64,000 bases of DNA. Origin: Halomonas sp. 328 (GTDB lineage: Bacteria; Pseudomonadota; Gammaproteobacteria; Pseudomonadales; Halomonadaceae). Below the pieces are notes generated by a model. The model was not told the origin of the DNA, made no database searches, and was given only the letters and a program-made list of their open reading frames with translations. The stretch lies in NCBI RefSeq assembly GCF_015645095.1, contig NZ_JADOTW010000022.1, positions 1-64,000 of the forward strand. Reading direction: 5' to 3'. Below are positions 19,075 through 29,357 of this stretch, piece by piece; the first letter of the stretch is position 1, and each line of letters begins with the position of its first letter. The translations under genes and the position numbers were made by a program.

Positions 19075-21021
<1,947 letters not shown>

Positions 21022-21092
21022 GCCGGCTCCGATAACGGGAATGGCGGGCCGCCTCGCCGCCTCCGGGGACGCTAGCGCAGGAGCAGCCTTCG

Positions 21093-21665
21093 ATGAGCAT
21101 GCATTCTACCCAATTGCGCCACCATTTGCGGGCCTGGCTGGCCCGCCATGGCGTGACCGCCCGGGCCGGCCCCTGGGCCCTGTCGCTCTGGGATCAGGCC
21201 CTCGCCCTCTATGCACGCCCCGGCGTGGAGGCGGCCTGCCTGGCCCTGCAGGACCAGGCCGGCGTCGATGTCTGCGAACTGCTCTGGGCCTGCTGGCTCG
21301 AACGCCACGGCTTGACCCCGGACGACGATGCCCCCACGCACCTGGCCCCGATTCGCGCCTGGCAGGCCGAGATGACCCGGCCATTGCGCGACCGCCGACG
21401 CGCCCTCAAGGAGTTAGCCCTTACCGACCCGACACTCGCCGAGCTACGGCAAGCCTTGCAGCGGGCCGAACTCTTGGCCGAACGGGAAACCCTGCGCCGA
21501 CTGGCCGACCTGGCCACTGGCGGCGGCGCCATTCGCCCCCTCCAGACGGGGGAATCCAGCCTGGCGGAACGGCTCATAAATGCCGGACTTATGCAGAAAA
21601 AAACGCAACTCTGGGCGCTGCAAACCCTAGAAACCCAACTTGACCCCCTATCCGCCGACGGCTAG
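21093..21665 (+). CDS. TIGR02444 family protein (DUF2390)
   Basis: A 190-aa all-helical cytoplasmic protein of unknown function. The W-x-x-S-L-W-D-QALALYARPGVEAACLALQD block near residues 25-50 and DVCELLWACWLERHG (about 55-70) identify TIGR02444. It is divergent from the ABC-F gene, a conserved pairing. ATG 21093 has AGGAG 9 nt upstream; a second ATG 6 nt later is also possible. Confidence 0.8.
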   Translation: MSMHSTQLRHHLRAWLARHGVTARAGPWALSLWDQALALYARPGVEAACLALQDQAGVDVCELLWACWLERHGLTPDDDAPTHLAPIRAWQAEMTRPLRDRRRALKELALTDPTLAELRQALQRAELLAERETLRRLADLATGGGAIRPLQTGESSLAERLINAGLMQKKTQLWALQTLETQLDPLSADG

Positions 21666-21756
21666 CCTCAAGAGAGTGGAGCGTCTTGATTTACTTCAAT
21701 TTCATCCGCTCATCATGGTCGAGTGACCGGCCAGAAACTGCCAAGGGGAAATAAGA

Positions 21757-22773
21757 ATGAAGGCTACCAAACTGCTGACATCCGCGAGCATTGGCGCCCT
21801 GCTGCTGGGCATGTCCGCCGCGGCTCACTCCGCAAACTGGCGCTATGCCCACGAGGAGTTCGAGGGCGACGTTCAGGACGTCTTCGCCGTCGCCTTCAAG
21901 GAGTATATCGAGGAGAACTCCGACAATACCGTACAGGTTTATCGCTTCGGCGAACTGGGTGAATCCGACGACATCATGGAGCAGGCCCAGGCGGGTATCC
22001 TGCAGTTCGTCAACCAGTCTCCGGGCTTCACCGGCTCGCTGATTCCCGAGGCACAGATCTTCTTCGTGCCCTACCTGCTGCCCACCGACGAAGAGACCGT
22101 CGTCGAGTTCTTCAACAACAGCAAGGCGATCCACGAGGACTTCCCCGAGCTCTATGCCGAACAGGGCCTGGAACTGCTCAAGATGTACCCGGAAGGCGAG
22201 ATGGTGGTCACCCTGGATGAACCCTTCACCGCGCCCGAGGACCTGCGCGGCAAGAACATCCGCATCATGACCAACCCGCTGCTCTCCGAAACCTATCGCG
22301 CCTTCGGGGCGACCCCGACGCCGCTGCCCTGGGGCGAGGTCTATGGCGGCCTGCAGACCGGCATCATCCAGGGGCAGGAGAACCCGATCTTCTGGATCGA
22401 GTCCGGCGGCCTCTATGAAGTCTCTCCCAACCTGGTGTTCACCGGCCATGGCTGGTTCACCACCGCCATGATGGCCAACCAGGACTTCTTCAACGGCCTC
22501 TCCGAGGATGAGCAGCAACTGGTGCGCGACGCGGCCCAGCACGCCTACGAGCACACCCTGGAGCATATCTCCGGGCTGGCGGACGACTCCCTGGCCAAGA
22601 TCCAGGAGGCCTCCGACGAGGTCACCGTGACACGCCTCACCGAGGAGCAGATCGAGGCCTTCCGCGCCCGGGCTCCCCAGGTGGAGGAGCGCTTCGTCGA
22701 GATGACCGGCGAGCGCGGTGCGGCCCTGCTGGAGCAGTTCAAGGCCGACCTGGAAGCCGTGAGCGGCGACTAA
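21757..22773 (+). CDS. teaA: TeaA, ectoine/hydroxyectoine-binding TRAP protein
   Basis: Periplasmic DctP-type binding protein (338 aa) for ectoine and hydroxyectoine, the compatible solutes of halophiles. A signal peptide (1-25, AAHS) is followed by [18 protein letters not shown]. The body contains [33 protein letters not shown] and [19 protein letters not shown], which match H. elongata TeaA as I remember it almost residue for residue. AAGGGGA precedes the ATG. It is the first gene of teaABCD; the leader at 21666-21756 contains only weak hexamers (TTGATT at 21686), as is common for osmoregulated promoters. Confidence 0.95.
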   Translation: MKATKLLTSASIGALLLGMSAAAHSANWRYAHEEFEGDVQDVFAVAFKEYIEENSDNTVQVYRFGELGESDDIMEQAQAGILQFVNQSPGFTGSLIPEAQIFFVPYLLPTDEETVVEFFNNSKAIHEDFPELYAEQGLELLKMYPEGEMVVTLDEPFTAPEDLRGKNIRIMTNPLLSETYRAFGATPTPLPWGEVYGGLQTGIIQGQENPIFWIESGGLYEVSPNLVFTGHGWFTTAMMANQDFFNGLSEDEQQLVRDAAQHAYEHTLEHISGLADDSLAKIQEASDEVTVTRLTEEQIEAFRARAPQVEERFVEMTGERGAALLEQFKADLEAVSGD

Positions 22774-22808
22774 GCGCCACCGGCGCCTGATCGTCACACG
22801 AGGAATCC

Positions 22809-22838
22809 GGGGCAGCCACTTGGCTGCCCCGCTTGTTT
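22809..22838 (+). terminator. Stem-loop between teaA and teaB
   Basis: GGGGCAGCC and GGCTGCCCC form a 9-bp perfect stem (22809-22817 with 22822-22830) with loop ACTT, followed by GCTTGTTT. The weak T tract suggests partial termination or 3'-end protection, giving more TeaA than membrane subunits. Confidence 0.7.
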
Positions 22839-22975
22839 CCTCCCACCCGCTTCTCCGATTCGGCTCGCCGGCCAATCAGCGTTGGCGGACCGCAAGGTCG
22901 TCGCCACGGACCTTGCCATACCCTGAGGGGCAGGCGGCGCGCAACGCCCAGGGAAGACCACAGGAGCATGGGCAC

Positions 22976-23554
22976 ATGACCGAAGAAGAATCCGAAAAGA
23001 ACTACCGCTCGACCCTGCCCGGCCCCCTCGGCTGGATAGACACAGGGATCAGCAAGGCGGAGGCGGTGATACTGGCCATGGGGGTCATCCTGATGGCCAT
23101 CAATACCATCGCCAATGTGGTCAGTCGTTTCGCCCTCGGCGAGAGTCTGCACTTCTCCGAGGAGATCAATCGCATCCTGATCGTGATGATCACCTTCGCC
23201 GGTATCGGCTATGCGGCCCGCCATGGGCGCCATATCCGCATGTCGGCCATCTATGACGCCCTGCCCACCGGCGGGCGGCGCTGGCTGATGATCATCATCT
23301 GCACCTTCACCGCCCTGGTGATGTTCGTGCTCTGCTACTACTCCATCGGCTATATCCAGACTACCTATAGCCGTGGCCGGGTGCTGCCCTCGCTGAGCAT
23401 TCCGGTCTGGATGATGTTCGTCTGGGTCCCGGTGGGCTTCGCCATCACCGGCATCCAGTACCTGCTCACCGCCATCAAGAACCTCACTTCCCGGGACGTC
23501 TATATCTCGACCCATGTGGTGGATGGCTACAAGGACACGGAAACGGAAGTCTGA
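22976..23554 (+). CDS. teaB: TeaB, small permease of the ectoine TRAP transporter
   Basis: A 192-aa four-helix DctQ-type subunit (helices about 30-50, 65-85, 105-127, 145-165) with [24 protein letters not shown] and the downstream [12 protein letters not shown] segment. The start is placed at ATG 22976, with AGGAG 9 nt upstream; an ATG at 22968 is out of frame. With TeaC it forms the Na+-coupled permease that receives ectoine from TeaA. It is separated from teaA by 202 nt holding a stem-loop. Confidence 0.93.
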   Translation: MTEEESEKNYRSTLPGPLGWIDTGISKAEAVILAMGVILMAINTIANVVSRFALGESLHFSEEINRILIVMITFAGIGYAARHGRHIRMSAIYDALPTGGRRWLMIIICTFTALVMFVLCYYSIGYIQTTYSRGRVLPSLSIPVWMMFVWVPVGFAITGIQYLLTAIKNLTSRDVYISTHVVDGYKDTETEV

Positions 23555-23582
23555 TGCCGGACGCTAGCGAGGACTCACAACC

Positions 23583-24866
23583 ATGACAGCCACTATCCTG
23601 ACCATCATGATCGTGCTGCTGCTGCTGGGCTTTCCCATGATGGTGCCCCTGCTGACGGCGGCCTTCGTGGGCTTCTATATGACCTTCGGCGGGACCGGTC
23701 AGATGGAGACCCTGGTGCAACAGCTGATGGGCGGCATCCGCCCCACGGCGCTGATCGCCGTGCCGATGTTTATCCTGGCCGCCGACATCATGACCCGGGG
23801 CCAGTCCGCCAACCGCCTGATCAACATGGTCATGAGCTTCGTGGGCCATATCAAGGGCGGCCTGGCGGTCTCCACCGCCGCCTCCTGCACCCTCTTCGGT
23901 GCGGTCTCCGGCTCCACCCAGGCCACGGTGGTGGCGGTGGGGTCGCCGCTGCGCCCGCGCATGCTCAAGGCCGGCTACAAGGACCCCTTCACCCTGGCGC
24001 TGATCATCAACTCCAGTGATATCGCCTTCCTGATCCCGCCGAGCATCGGCATGATCATCTACGGGGTCATCTCCGGCACCTCCATCGGCGAGCTCTTTAT
24101 CGCCGGCATCGGCCCGGGCCTGCTGATCCTGGCGATGTTCTCGGTCTACTGCATCGCCTACGCCTACATCAACAAGGTCCCCACCGAACCCAGGAGCAGC
24201 TGGAAGGAGCGCGCCCTGGCGGTACAGGGCGCCCTCTGGCCGCTGGGCTTCCCGGTGCTGATCGTGGGTGGCATCTATGGCGGCATCTTCAGCCCCACCG
24301 AAGCGGCGGCGGCCTGCGTGCTCTATGCGGTGATCCTGGAATTCGCCATCTTCCGCTCCCTGAAGCTGCCGGATATCTATGCCATCGCCAAGTCCACCGG
24401 CCTGATCACCGCCGTGGTCTTTATCCTGGTGGCGGCGGGCAACGGCTTCTCCTGGATCATCTCCTTCGCGCAGATTCCCCAGGCGGTGCTGGGGGCCGCA
24501 GGCATCAACGAGGCGGGGCCCGTGGGCGTGCTGATCGCCATCTGCGTGGCCTTCTTTATCGCCTGCATGTTCGTCGACCCCATCGTGGTGATCCTGGTGC
24601 TGACGCCGATCTTCGCGCCGGCCATCGCCGCCTCCGGGCTCGACCCAGTGCTGGTGGGGGTGCTGATCACCCTGCAGGTGGCCATCGGCTCGGCGACGCC
24701 ACCCTTCGGCTGCGATATCTTCACCGCCATCGCCATCTTCAAGCGCCCCTACTGGGAGGTGATCCGTGGCACGCCGCCCTTCGTCTTCATGCTGGTGCTG
24801 GCCGCCGCCCTGATCATCATCTTCCCGCAAATCGCCCTGTTCCTCCGGGATCTGGCGTTCCGCTGA
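23583..24866 (+). CDS. teaC: TeaC, large permease of the ectoine TRAP transporter
   Basis: A 427-aa DctM-type permease with about 12 hydrophobic segments. Family blocks visible are GAVSGSTQATVVAVG, PPSIGMIIYGVISGTSIGELFIAG and GGIFSPTEAAAACVLYAV. It lies 28 nt after teaB and 24 nt before teaD, so the three are one transcript. It takes up external ectoine and recovers ectoine leaking through mechanosensitive channels. Confidence 0.95.
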   Translation: MTATILTIMIVLLLLGFPMMVPLLTAAFVGFYMTFGGTGQMETLVQQLMGGIRPTALIAVPMFILAADIMTRGQSANRLINMVMSFVGHIKGGLAVSTAASCTLFGAVSGSTQATVVAVGSPLRPRMLKAGYKDPFTLALIINSSDIAFLIPPSIGMIIYGVISGTSIGELFIAGIGPGLLILAMFSVYCIAYAYINKVPTEPRSSWKERALAVQGALWPLGFPVLIVGGIYGGIFSPTEAAAACVLYAVILEFAIFRSLKLPDIYAIAKSTGLITAVVFILVAAGNGFSWIISFAQIPQAVLGAAGINEAGPVGVLIAICVAFFIACMFVDPIVVILVLTPIFAPAIAASGLDPVLVGVLITLQVAIGSATPPFGCDIFTAIAIFKRPYWEVIRGTPPFVFMLVLAAALIIIFPQIALFLRDLAFR

Positions 24867-24890
24867 TCCTGGCTCAAGGAGGAGACGACG

Positions 24891-25331
24891 ATGTTCGAAA
24901 GAATCCTGTTGCCGGTTGACGGCTCCAAGGGTGCCCTCAAGGCCCTGGAGAAGGCCGTGGACCTGGCCAAGCTGACCGGCGCCGAGCTCTATATCCTCTG
25001 CGTCTTCAAGCACCACAGCCTGCTGGAGGCCTCCCTCTCCATGGTCCGCCCCAACAAGCTGGATATTCCCGACGACGCCCTCAAGGAGTACGCCACCGAG
25101 ATCGCCGTCCAGGCCAAGCACGATGCCCTGGAGCGGGGCGCGCCCAAGGTGCGCGCCTTCGTCAAGGGCGGGCGCCCCTCCAGTACCATCGTGCGCTTCG
25201 CCCGCAAGCGCGATATCGACCTGATCGTGATCGGCTCCCAGGGCACCAACGGCGACAAGACCTCCTACCTGCTGGGCAGCGTCTCCCAGCGGGTGGCGAG
25301 CATGGCCAAGTGCCCCACCCTGGTGGTCTGA
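24891..25331 (+). CDS. teaD: TeaD, ATP-binding universal stress protein
   Basis: A single-domain UspA protein (146 aa) that modulates TeaABC activity in H. elongata. The ATP-binding loop G-2x-G-9x-G-S is intact in [19 protein letters not shown] (about 118-136), and the N-terminus [20 protein letters not shown] is typical. AAGGAGG precedes the ATG. It is last in the tea operon. No clear terminator follows in 25332-25474. Confidence 0.93.
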   Translation: MFERILLPVDGSKGALKALEKAVDLAKLTGAELYILCVFKHHSLLEASLSMVRPNKLDIPDDALKEYATEIAVQAKHDALERGAPKVRAFVKGGRPSSTIVRFARKRDIDLIVIGSQGTNGDKTSYLLGSVSQRVASMAKCPTLVV

Positions 25332-25474
25332 ACCACCGTCAACAAACCTTCCCTGAGTCAGCGTGCCGGCCCCCGGCCCGCTGCCGTTTCATGGCGGCCG
25401 GGCGGGTGCGGAACCCGAGCACTCCTGATAGAGTCCGAGGGATGTTTGATGACCCCATCGATAGAGGATTCTGC

Positions 25475-26176
25475 ATGAAGACACTGGTTCGCGCCGCCAC
25501 CCTGGGCTCGCTGTTGTGTGCCGCCCCCTTCGCCCTGGCCGACCTGGAGAGCGAGGAGTCACGGCTCGGTTACAGCCTGGGCGTGACCCTGGGTCAGAGC
25601 CTGGTGCAGGACGTGGATGACCTGGATATCGAGGCCTTCACCCAGGCGATCCGCGATGTCTATGCCGATGCGGAGCTGGCCCTGAGCGAAGAGGAGATGG
25701 CCGCGACGCTGATGCAGTTCCAGCAGCAGGCCATGGCCGAGCGTCAGGCCTCGGCCCAGCGCCAGGCCGAGGCGACCCGCGAGGCCGGCGAGACCTTCCT
25801 GGCCGAGAATGCCCTGAACGAGGACGTGGTGGTCACCGACTCCGGCCTGCAGTACAAGGTGATCGAATCCGGCGATGGCGCCTCCCCGGGCTCCGACGCC
25901 CGAGTCGAGGTGCACTACGAGGGTACCCTGCTGGACGGTAGCGTCTTCGACAGCTCCTACGAGCGCGGCGAACCGATCAGCTTCCGGGTCGACCAGGTCA
26001 TCGAGGGCTGGCAGGAGGCCCTGCAGCTGATGAGCGTGGGCGACACCTGGATGCTCTACCTGCCCTACGACCTGGCCTACGGCGAGGCCGGCACCGGCGG
26101 CCCCATTGGCCCCTACGAGACCCTGACCTTCAAGGTGGAGCTGCTGGGCGTCGATGCAGAGCCCGATGCCGAGTAA
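25475..26176 (+). CDS. Periplasmic FKBP-type peptidyl-prolyl isomerase
   Basis: A 233-aa FkpA/Mip-like protein. A signal peptide (1-21, cleavage near ALA-DLE) is followed by an N-terminal helical dimerisation domain (about 25-115), including a Gln/Ala-rich coiled coil FQQQAMAERQASAQRQAEA, then an FKBP domain (about 120-228) with VEVHYEGTLLDGSVFDSSYERGEP and the YDLAYGEAG active-site loop. The ATG at 25475 starts the signal peptide. The last residues DAEPDAE overlap the next gene. Confidence 0.92.
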   Translation: MKTLVRAATLGSLLCAAPFALADLESEESRLGYSLGVTLGQSLVQDVDDLDIEAFTQAIRDVYADAELALSEEEMAATLMQFQQQAMAERQASAQRQAEATREAGETFLAENALNEDVVVTDSGLQYKVIESGDGASPGSDARVEVHYEGTLLDGSVFDSSYERGEPISFRVDQVIEGWQEALQLMSVGDTWMLYLPYDLAYGEAGTGGPIGPYETLTFKVELLGVDAEPDAE

Positions 26177-27221
26177 GTCCGCCCCCTGGCTGGTGGCGCT
26201 GGCCCTCTCCGGCGCCGCCCTGGCCGACGACACCACTCCGCCCCCCTTGCCGGCGCTCGGCCTCGATGGCGAGCGCCTGGCGGTTCTGGGGGTCTCCTCC
26301 GGGGGCTATATGGCCACCCAGTTGGCGGTGGCCTATCCCGAGCGTTATGGACGGCTGGGGGTCTTCGCCGCCGGCCCCTGGGGTTGCGCCCAGGGCAGCC
26401 TGGGGCGCGCCCTGGGTCAGTGCATGCTGACTCACCGGGGCATTCCCGACCTGGACGAGCTGGCAAGCCGCCACGCCGCCTATCTGGTCGAGGGCCGGGT
26501 CGGCGACCCTGCCGACCTGGCTCGCCAGCGGGTCTTCCTGTGGCACGGCGAGGCGGACGGGACCGTCCTACCGGTGCTGGGGGAGCGGCTCGCCGAGCAG
26601 TATCGCGGCTGGCTGGCGGATGCCGATGACCAGCTGCGCCGGGTCGTCCAGCCGGGCGCCGGCCACGGCTGGCCGGTGGCCGCGGACCGAGCCCCCTCCT
26701 CGGCCCCCCTGGTGAATTGCGCGGCGGGGGGCAGCCCCTACCTGCTCGATTGCGGGTACGACGGCGCCGGCGAGGCCCTGGCCTGGCTCTATGGCGAGGC
26801 CGAGGTATCCGCGCCGGACGCCGCCGCGGGGGAGCTAGTCAGCGTTTCCCAGGAGGTCGCCAGCGGGGCACGCCAGCTGGACGAGCGGGGCTATCTCTAT
26901 CTGCCGCCGGGGTGTGAGGCCGGCGGGGCCTGTGGCCTGGTGGTGGCCCTGCATGGCTGCGCCATGGGCCGCGAGCAGGTCGACGATGCCTTCGCCCGCT
27001 ACGCCGGGCTCAATGCCTGGGCCGATGTGCACCGGCTGGCGGTGCTCTACCCCCAGGCCGGCAGCAGCATGGGCAATCCCCAGGGCTGCTGGGACTGGTG
27101 GGGTCATGACGAGAACAGCTGGCGCCCCGACCCGGCCCATGACAGCCGTGACGGCCGCCAGCTTCAGGCCCTGGACGCCATGGTGGAACGCCTGCTAAGC
27201 CCGCCGGAGGCGAGCGATTGA
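26166..27221 (+). CDS. Secreted PHB-depolymerase-like esterase
   Basis: An alpha/beta-hydrolase (351 aa from ATG 26166) resembling extracellular polyhydroxybutyrate depolymerases and feruloyl-esterase-like proteins. A signal peptide (ALALSGAALA) precedes the domain. The nucleophile elbow is GVSSGGYMA, a CAQG/CMLTH disulfide-rich region follows, then HGEADGTVLP (acid) and GAGHGWPV (His). A C-terminal part has ALHGCAMGREQVDDAFA and PQGCWDWWGHD, seen in PHB depolymerase C-terminal sections. ATG 26154 is an alternative start; either way the gene overlaps the FKBP gene. The physiological substrate is not established. Confidence 0.8.
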   Translation: MPSKSAPWLVALALSGAALADDTTPPPLPALGLDGERLAVLGVSSGGYMATQLAVAYPERYGRLGVFAAGPWGCAQGSLGRALGQCMLTHRGIPDLDELASRHAAYLVEGRVGDPADLARQRVFLWHGEADGTVLPVLGERLAEQYRGWLADADDQLRRVVQPGAGHGWPVAADRAPSSAPLVNCAAGGSPYLLDCGYDGAGEALAWLYGEAEVSAPDAAAGELVSVSQEVASGARQLDERGYLYLPPGCEAGGACGLVVALHGCAMGREQVDDAFARYAGLNAWADVHRLAVLYPQAGSSMGNPQGCWDWWGHDENSWRPDPAHDSRDGRQLQALDAMVERLLSPPEASD

Positions 27222-27270
27222 CGTCACCCGGGAGCGTCGGATGCGCTCGCCTTAGGCTCGTTTATCCGAC

Positions 27271-27864
27271 CTACCCATCGCCCAGCTCCTGGCGCAGCGC
27301 CTCGATCAGCGCATGGGGCGTCGGCGAATAGAGCACCCGCCGGCGAATCTCCCCGTGCCGGTCGACCAGATAGAGCGAGGCGCTGTGATCCACGGTATAG
27401 CCCATGGCGGACTCCTCCATCTCCACCCGGCGCCAGAAGATCCCGTAACGCTCGGCGATATCCTCGAGCTGCGCCTCGCTGCCCCGGGCGCCCACGAAAC
27501 GCTCGCCGAAGTAGCCCATGTACTCCTCGAGCCGCTCCAGGGTGTCCCGCTCCGGGTCGACGCTGATCATCACCGGCACCACCCGCTCGGCGAGCGCCGG
27601 CGCCAGCTGCCCCAGGGCCTGGCGCACCACCGCCAGGGTCATGGGGCAGACATCCGGACAGTAGGTGTAGCCGAAGTAAATCGCCGCCAACTGCTCCTCG
27701 TCGAGTGCCGAGAGCGCGAACTCCCCCTGAGTCGAGGCCAGGGCGATCTCGCCGCCCTGGGGCTCCCCGCTCTCGTCGCCCCCCGGCAGCCAGAACCAGG
27801 TCCCCAGGGCCAGCAGCACCAGCCCCAGGAATGCCACGCTTAACCAGCGGACCTTCGCCGTCAT
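27271..27864 (-). CDS. SCO1/SenC family copper chaperone or thioredoxin-like protein
   Basis: A 197-aa membrane-anchored SCO protein. A single N-terminal helix (about 7-27) precedes a thioredoxin fold with copper-binding CPDVC (Cys69, Cys73) and the distal His160 in YTVDHSASLYLVD. SCO proteins deliver copper to the CuA site of cytochrome oxidase or act as thiol oxidoreductases. GAGGGGAGGAG precedes the ATG. It is divergent from the AEC carrier, and no cox genes are nearby. Confidence 0.92.
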   Translation of the reverse strand: MTAKVRWLSVAFLGLVLLALGTWFWLPGGDESGEPQGGEIALASTQGEFALSALDEEQLAAIYFGYTYCPDVCPMTLAVVRQALGQLAPALAERVVPVMISVDPERDTLERLEEYMGYFGERFVGARGSEAQLEDIAERYGIFWRRVEMEESAMGYTVDHSASLYLVDRHGEIRRRVLYSPTPHALIEALRQELGDG

Positions 27865-27971
27865 CGTCTCCTCCCCTCGTCGTCTCCGTCTCGGCCATCG
27901 CGGGCCATGTCTCTATCAGGGTAAGCTTATCAGCACTCGCCAACGACCGTGACCTGGAGCCTTGTCGCACC

Positions 27972-28883
27972 ATGGAGATCCTCGACGCCCTGGGGCCGCT
28001 CTTCCTGCTGATCCTGCTGGGCGCCCTGCTGGGACGCCTGGACCTGCCCGGCGGCGACTTCTGGCCACGCCTGGAACGACTGATCTACTACCTGCTGTTC
28101 CCGGCCATGCTGGTCAGCACCCTGGCCCAGGCGGAGATCGACCGGGTGCCGGTGGCCCGGCTGGCCCTGGTGCTGCTGGGCAGCATGCTGATCGTTGCCG
28201 CCGCGCTCTGGTGGCAGCGGCCACGGCTCGCGCCCCGGGCCGCCACCTTCACGTCGCTCTTTCAGGGCAGCCTGCGCTTCAATACCTATGTGGGGGTGGC
28301 CGGCGGGGCCGCCCTGCACGGCAGCCTTGGCGCCACCACGGCGGCGGTGGCCGTGGCGCTGATGGTGCCGGTGGTCAATGTGCTCTGCGTGCTCTGCTTT
28401 ATCGGTGCCGGCACCCTGGGCCCCGGCAGCCTGAGCCGCAGCCTGCGGGCCCTGGCCAGCAACCCACTGATCCTGGCCTGCCTGGGCGGCATCGCCCTGA
28501 ACCTCTCCGGGGCCGGGCTACCGGGCTGGAGCGCCCCCGCCATGGAACTGCTGGGACGTACCGCCCTCCCCCTGGGCCTGGTGGCGGTGGGCGTGGCGCT
28601 GCGCCCCCTGGCCCTGCTGCGTCGGGACCGCGCCGTCTGGGCGACCCATGCCGTCAAGCTGCTGCTGATGCCGGCCCTGGTGCTGGTCCTGGCCTGGGCG
28701 CTGGGGCTGGACGGGGTGAGTCGCGACGTCGCGTTGCTCTTCGCCGCCCTGCCTACCGCCACCTCGGCCTATATCCTGGCCCGCCAGTTGGGGGGCGACG
28801 CCGAACTGATGGCGGCGCTGATCACCGGACAGACCCTGCTGGCCATGCTGAGCCTGCCCCTATGGCTGAGTCTGACGGCTTGA
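27972..28883 (+). CDS. AEC family carrier (auxin-efflux type permease)
   Basis: A 303-aa membrane protein with about ten helices in two five-helix halves, typical of AEC transporters (COG0679). MEILDALGPLFLLILLGALL at the start and LPTATSAYILARQLGGDAELMA near the end are the family signatures. Substrates of bacterial members include malate, malonate and amino acids; here it is unknown. The ATG at 27972 is chosen because upstream in-frame sequence is hydrophilic and proline/arginine-rich, overlapping the divergent SCO1 promoter. Confidence 0.88.
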   Translation: MEILDALGPLFLLILLGALLGRLDLPGGDFWPRLERLIYYLLFPAMLVSTLAQAEIDRVPVARLALVLLGSMLIVAAALWWQRPRLAPRAATFTSLFQGSLRFNTYVGVAGGAALHGSLGATTAAVAVALMVPVVNVLCVLCFIGAGTLGPGSLSRSLRALASNPLILACLGGIALNLSGAGLPGWSAPAMELLGRTALPLGLVAVGVALRPLALLRRDRAVWATHAVKLLLMPALVLVLAWALGLDGVSRDVALLFAALPTATSAYILARQLGGDAELMAALITGQTLLAMLSLPLWLSLTA

Positions 28884-28916
28884 TAGGCCGCAAACAAAAA
28901 ATATTCTCGTTTTCTA

Positions 28917-28945
28917 TTGACCCATCAGATGCGAATGATTATCTT
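28917..28945 (+). promoter_or_regulatory. Strong sigma-70 promoter of the candidate small RNA
   Basis: TTGACC (28917-28922), exactly 17 nt, then TATCTT (28940-28945). The predicted start is near A28952. Its -10 region is covered by a Fur-box-like sequence. Confidence 0.75.
28925..28943 (+). promoter_or_regulatory. Fur-box-like operator over the -10 element
   Basis: Aligned with the 19-bp consensus GATAATGATAATCATTATC, 12 of 19 positions match, including AATGATTATC at the 3' half (9 of 10). In the 7-1-7 model, TGCGAATGATTATCT (28930-28944) matches at 11 of 14 positions. Its position over the -10 would give repression by iron-loaded Fur. Confidence 0.6.
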
Positions 28946-28951
28946 GTCTGC

Positions 28952-29069
28952 ATGGCGTCGGCCAGACGCCATACCCATCGCAGGGAATGTCAGGTTCCCT
29001 GCCATGGTTTCTCCTCATCAAGCTAGTCACGGTCCTTGTCGGCGACTCCCACGGAGTCGCCGCTTTTTT
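28952..29069 (+). ncRNA. Candidate Fur-regulated small RNA, about 118 nt
   Basis: The intergenic stretch after the AEC gene has every mark of an independent small RNA. There is a 17-nt-spaced promoter with a Fur box. Stem-loop 1 starts at the predicted +1 (28952-28959 with 28965-28972, 8 bp perfect). Stem-loop 2 is 28980-28987 with 28995-29002 (8 bp perfect). A single-stranded C/U-rich section, CATGGTTTCTCCTCATCA (29003-29020), is followed by a terminator hairpin (29040-29049 with 29053-29062, 10 bp) and six T residues. The C/U-rich section is complementary to an ideal ribosome-binding site plus ATG, the usual seed of iron-sparing RNAs such as RyhB or PrrF. It resembles neither of those as I recall their core sequences. 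Function is inferred. Confidence 0.65.
29040..29069 (+). terminator. Terminator of the candidate small RNA
   Basis: A 10-bp stem (CGGCGACTCC with GGAGTCGCCG, loop CAC) followed by GC excluded, C then TTTTTT at 29064-29069. Confidence 0.85.
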
Positions 29070-29101
29070 ATGGTTCTTCGCACTCTGGCGTGAATGCCGC
29101 C

Positions 29102-29201
29102 GTGGGAGCGCGGATTCCGCGCGATATCGCCCGAAGGGCGATTCTGGCTGCCACTAGGGGCGACTTCGTCGCCCAATCGTTCGGCATAGCCAAACTCCCA
29201 C
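29102..29201. repeat. Pair of inverted REP-like palindromic repeats (BIME-like)
   Basis: GTGGGAGCGCGGATTCCGCGC (29102 on, shown here to its first 20 or so bases) with the small hairpin TCGCCCGAAGGGCGA faces an inverted copy. The inverted copy is GGGGCGACTTCGTCGCCC (29157-29174) and, at the far end, AAACTCCCAC (29192-29201), the complement of the GTGGGAG head. The layout resembles Pseudomonas-type REPs. No RAYT transposase gene is in the window. The rest of the AEC-trmB gap (29202-29357) shows nothing further. Confidence 0.65.
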
Positions 29202-29357
29202 ACTAGCAAACTGGTGCTTTCCCAGGTCGTGGCTTCACGCCGATCTGCGAAGAACCTTTTGTTGCTGGTAGGCGTTCGCCGCGGGCCTCGAACTGGGTCA
29301 GCGGTCAGGGTGCTGGAGAGCCGGGGCGCGGCACAGGGCCGCGGCCGGTGTTTTCGC

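Noticed and set aside
23484-25121. 545-aa minus-strand frame across teaC and teaD
   Set aside because: Antisense shadow of two well-supported genes.
28926-29003. Minus-strand peptide of about 26 codons with a good GAGGAG site (MAGNLTFPAMGMASGRR...)
   Set aside because: The site exists only because the RNA seed is complementary to a ribosome-binding site. No minus-strand promoter was seen and the terminator polarity favours the plus strand. It cannot be fully excluded without data.
28952-29026. Plus-strand 24-codon ORF inside the small RNA (MASARRHTHRRECQVPCHGF...)
   Set aside because: It begins at the predicted +1 without a ribosome-binding site and lies within two strong hairpins; the RNA structure explains the sequence better.
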